Assembly (NCBI GenBank): GCA_937912175.1
Contig: CALDOU010000054.1
Coordinates: forward strand, 1 to 7,175
Origin: an uncultured Clostridia bacterium
GTDB taxonomy: Bacteria > Bacillota > Clostridia > Oscillospirales > Acutalibacteraceae
Direction: 5' to 3'
Length of the DNA: 7,175 nucleotides
Of the stretch, positions 5,645 through 7,175 are shown piece by piece. The notes beneath the pieces were generated by a model that made no database searches, was not told the origin of the DNA, and saw only the letters and a list, made by a program, of their open reading frames with translations. Position 1 is the first letter of the stretch. Every line of letters begins with the position of its first letter. Made by a program: the position numbers and the translations under genes.

Positions 5645-5706
5645 TAATGGATGTATTATAACTTACTTTTCTTAATCTTTCAAGTAAAGTTAACATACAT
5701 CCATAA
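5645..5706 (-). repeat. Large imperfect inverted repeat covering the pgk promoter
   Basis: Arms of about 24-25 nt (5645-5668 and 5682-5706) are complementary except for a few mismatches and one bulge. They include a perfect 10-base match (ATGGATGTAT and its complement) and inner AACTT and ACTT blocks. The 13-base centre holds most of the pgk -35, and one arm holds the -10. Only transcripts reading through from the AbrB-like gene would contain the full hairpin. As DNA it resembles a two-half-site operator. No clear T-tract follows, so it is a poor terminator. Confidence 0.6.
5655..5683 (-). promoter_or_regulatory. Vegetative promoter of pgk
   Basis: On the minus strand TTGAAA (5678-5683) and a perfect TATAAT (5655-5660) are spaced 17 bp apart. 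Transcription would begin near 5648, giving a leader of about 75 nt before the TTG start. Both hexamers lie within a large inverted repeat. Confidence 0.75.
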
Positions 5707-5739
5707 CTTTATATATTATGCTTAAGTTTTTGTTTTTTA

Positions 5740-5991
5740 TTACTCGGAAATTTCTTTAATACAATTTTCACATACATTTTTCGACTTAAAAGTATGAACA
5801 TTTTCGGCTTGACCGCAAAAAATACACTGAGGTGCATATTTTCTTAGTATTATGGAATCTCCATCCATAAAAATTTCCAAAGAATCCCTAGAATCTATAT
5901 CCAAAATTTTTCTGAGTTCCATGGGTAAAACTATTCTTCCTAAATCATCAACTCTTCTTACTATACCTGTAGATTTCAAATCTAAATTCAC
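5740..5991 (-). CDS. AbrB/SpoVT-family transcriptional regulator with a Cys4 C-terminus
   Basis: This 83-residue protein has the swapped-hairpin AbrB DNA-binding domain in its first ~52 residues: KSTGIVRRVDDLGRIVLPMELRKILDI, then SLEIFMDGDSIILRKY. This matches the transition-state regulators AbrB, Abh and SpoVT, which form dimers or tetramers and control post-exponential and sporulation genes. The C-terminus carries two CxxC pairs (Cys56/59 and Cys74/77, CIFCG and CENC), a probable zinc-binding ribbon instead of the Bacillus AbrB multimerisation domain. Such a tail is, as far as I recall, usual in clostridial members. The start is uncertain: the GTG at 5989-5991 has only a weak purine stretch upstream, while TTG at 5977-5979 (LKSTG) has GGTGA 8 nt upstream. 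An excellent promoter precedes it. It is divergent from spmA and upstream of pgk with no clear terminator. The specific paralogue cannot be named. Confidence 0.93.
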   Translation of the reverse strand: MNLDLKSTGIVRRVDDLGRIVLPMELRKILDIDSRDSLEIFMDGDSIILRKYAPQCIFCGQAENVHTFKSKNVCENCIKEISE

Positions 5992-6031
5992 CGTTCTTTC
6001 ATTTTACTACTTATTAATCTTATTAATGTTA

Positions 6032-6060
6032 ATTTTACTATTTTTAGACTTTTTTGTCAA
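6032..6060 (-). promoter_or_regulatory. Promoter of the AbrB-like gene
   Basis: On the minus strand a perfect TTGACA (6055-6060) and TAAAAT (6032-6037) are spaced exactly 17 bp apart. Transcription would start about 35 nt before the GTG. This looks like a strong vegetative promoter. Confidence 0.8.
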
Positions 6061-6167
6061 TATATGTATTTTTATGACGAATACCTTTAAATGCTAACTT
6101 TAATAGAATATATAACTTTAAATTTTCATATCCATATAAAGATAATGTACAAAAAGAGGCTTGTTTT
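6061..6167 (+). promoter_or_regulatory. spmA upstream region, no clear vegetative promoter
   Basis: A Shine-Dalgarno AGAGG (6155-6159) lies 8 nt before the ATG at 6168. Upstream are TCATAT (6126-6131) and, about 15 bp on, TGTACAAA (6146-6153). These only loosely resemble the sporulation sigma-E pattern (ATATT and CATACAAT), and no good TTGACA/TATAAT pair is present. A sporulation-specific promoter would suit the gene, but this is weak. Confidence 0.3.
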
Positions 6168-6779
6168 ATGATGAATTATATCTGGGGGATACTAATTTTA
6201 ATAAGCATAATATGTTCAATAATAACGGGGAAAGTTCAGGAATTATCCAATGCCGTGCTCTCGGGAGCTTCTGATGCGGTAAAACTTATAATCTCCATAT
6301 TGGGCATGATGGCACTTTGGACAGGAATAATGAAAATTGCCGAAAAATCGGGAATAACTGATTTTTTGGCTAAATTATTTTCTCCTATTATTAAATTTAT
6401 TTTTCCCGATTGCTCTCCCGGCGGAAATGCCGCAAAGGCAATTTGCATGAATATAACGGCAAATTTGCTCGGATTAGGTAACGCCGCCACTCCTTTCGGA
6501 ATAAAAGCTATGAAAGAATTAAAAAATCAAGAATTAAAAAAATATAAAAACACTTCAAAAATCAAAACAGCAACAAATTCCATGGCAATGTTTGTAGTAA
6601 TAAACACCGCATCTTTGCAATTAATACCGACGCTTCTTTGCACGCTAAGGCAAAATCATAACTCTCAAAACCCCATGGGCATAATCATATTATTGTGGAT
6701 AACATCTTTCACTGCATTAACAGCAGGAGTTTTATCCGCTAAAGTTTTTGAAAGGATCAGTAATAAAAATAATGAGTAA
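6168..6779 (+). CDS. spmA: Spore maturation protein A
   Basis: SpmA works with SpmB in dehydrating the spore core and in heat resistance (known from Bacillus subtilis and Clostridium perfringens). It belongs to the nucleoside-recognition (Gate) membrane family; the transported substrate is not established. The 203-residue length is close to the usual ~195. Hydrophobic segments are seen at about 3-20, 37-56, 66-80, 92-110, 138-160 and 168-192. Family motifs are WTGIMKIAEKSG, LGLGNAATPFGIKAMKEL and NTASLQLIPTLLCTLR. AGAGG supports the ATG at 6168; a second ATG follows directly. spmB starts inside its last codons (8-bp overlap), so the pair is cotranscribed and translationally coupled. Its upstream region is shared with the divergent AbrB-like gene, a plausible but unproven link to control of sporulation. 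Confidence 0.95.
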   Translation: MMNYIWGILILISIICSIITGKVQELSNAVLSGASDAVKLIISILGMMALWTGIMKIAEKSGITDFLAKLFSPIIKFIFPDCSPGGNAAKAICMNITANLLGLGNAATPFGIKAMKELKNQELKKYKNTSKIKTATNSMAMFVVINTASLQLIPTLLCTLRQNHNSQNPMGIIILLWITSFTALTAGVLSAKVFERISNKNNE

Positions 6780-7175
6780 TTTTGGTTTTTTTATTATTCC
6801 TATTATATTGTTTATTATAATACTCACGGGATTTTTTAAAAAAATCCCTGTTTTTGATGTTTTTTTACAAGGCGCCGGAGAAGGAATTAATTCCACATTT
6901 TCCATTGCACCATCATTAATCGGGCTTATCACATCAATCACTATGCTTAAAGCCTCAGGTGCGTTGGATTTATTTTCAAATTTTTTAACTCCGATTTGTA
7001 ATTTAATTCATGTCCCTCCACAAATAGTACCGTTAGCTATTTTAAGACCGATTTCAGGTAGCGGTTCAATCGCTTTGCTTGACAATATTTTCAAAAATTT
7101 CGGTCCCGACAGTATTACAGGAAAAATTGCATCCGTAATTATGGGTTCTACCGAAACAACTTTTTATACCATAAC
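6772..7175 (+). CDS. spmB: Spore maturation protein B (partial, cut by window end)
   Basis: The frame opens at an ATG overlapping the spmA stop (ATGAGTAA) and stays open for 134 codons to the window edge. The usual SpmB is about 175 residues, so roughly a quarter is missing. A hydrophobic N-terminal segment (about 5-22) is followed by QGAGEGINSTFSIAPSLIGLI, then the very conserved RPISGSGS (about 92-99) and GPDSITGKIASVIMGSTETTFY (about 111-132), hallmarks of SpmB and the Gate fold. It acts with SpmA in spore-core dehydration, presumably in a sporulation membrane. No Shine-Dalgarno is properly spaced before its ATG (AAAGGA lies about 16 nt away), so translation probably depends on ribosomes finishing spmA. 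Confidence 0.95.
   Translation, partial: MSNFGFFIIPIILFIIILTGFFKKIPVFDVFLQGAGEGINSTFSIAPSLIGLITSITMLKASGALDLFSNFLTPICNLIHVPPQIVPLAILRPISGSGSIALLDNIFKNFGPDSITGKIASVIMGSTETTFYTI

Noticed and set aside
5573..5739. Possible riboswitch or T-box in the pgk leader
   Set aside because: No T-box sequence or known aptamer core is visible, and the main dyad lies mostly upstream of the predicted transcription start.
6236..6490. Minus strand frame within spmA
   Set aside because: It is a shadow of the well-conserved SpmA coding sequence and has no start signals.

Overview
The window reads as chromosomal DNA from a very AT-rich, spore-forming member of the Firmicutes, most likely a clostridium-like lineage. 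The evidence is a pair of spore maturation genes (spmA, spmB), an AbrB/SpoVT-type regulator, strong Shine-Dalgarno sequences, vegetative promoters of the TTGACA/TATAAT type, and a pgk/tpiA/gpmI glycolytic cluster. The genus cannot be fixed from this sequence alone.

Layout. Positions 1-45 may be the last codons of an upstream + strand gene. A strong promoter (65-93) drives an unrecognised, lysine-rich 255-residue protein (130-897, +) that carries a proline motif. Its terminator lies inside the 3' end of the convergent gpmI. Read 5' to 3' on the minus strand, the central block is: an AbrB-like regulator (5991-5740), pgk (5572-4379), two small paralogous genes whose products have a double-glycine leader followed by one membrane helix (4217-3786 and 3662-3291), tpiA (3183-2416) and gpmI (2412-898). 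On the + strand at the right edge, spmA (6168-6779) overlaps spmB, which is cut by the window end.

How the genes fit together. Pgk, TpiA and GpmI are three enzymes of lower glycolysis, and tpiA and gpmI are nearly contiguous (3 bp apart). The usual run of pgk into tpiA is broken by the two small genes. Each small gene has its own near-consensus promoter. A terminator separates pgk from the first small gene, and another separates the second small gene from tpiA. They therefore look like an autonomous insertion into a housekeeping operon. No gapA, eno, ABC transporter or peptidase gene is visible.

The most interesting points are the pair of double-glycine-leader membrane proteins, the large imperfect dyad that covers the pgk promoter, the terminator embedded in the gpmI coding sequence, and the SH3-ligand-like PPLPPR motif in the unknown protein. 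No RNA gene, CRISPR array or transposase was seen. No stretch longer than about 300 bases lacks a gene.
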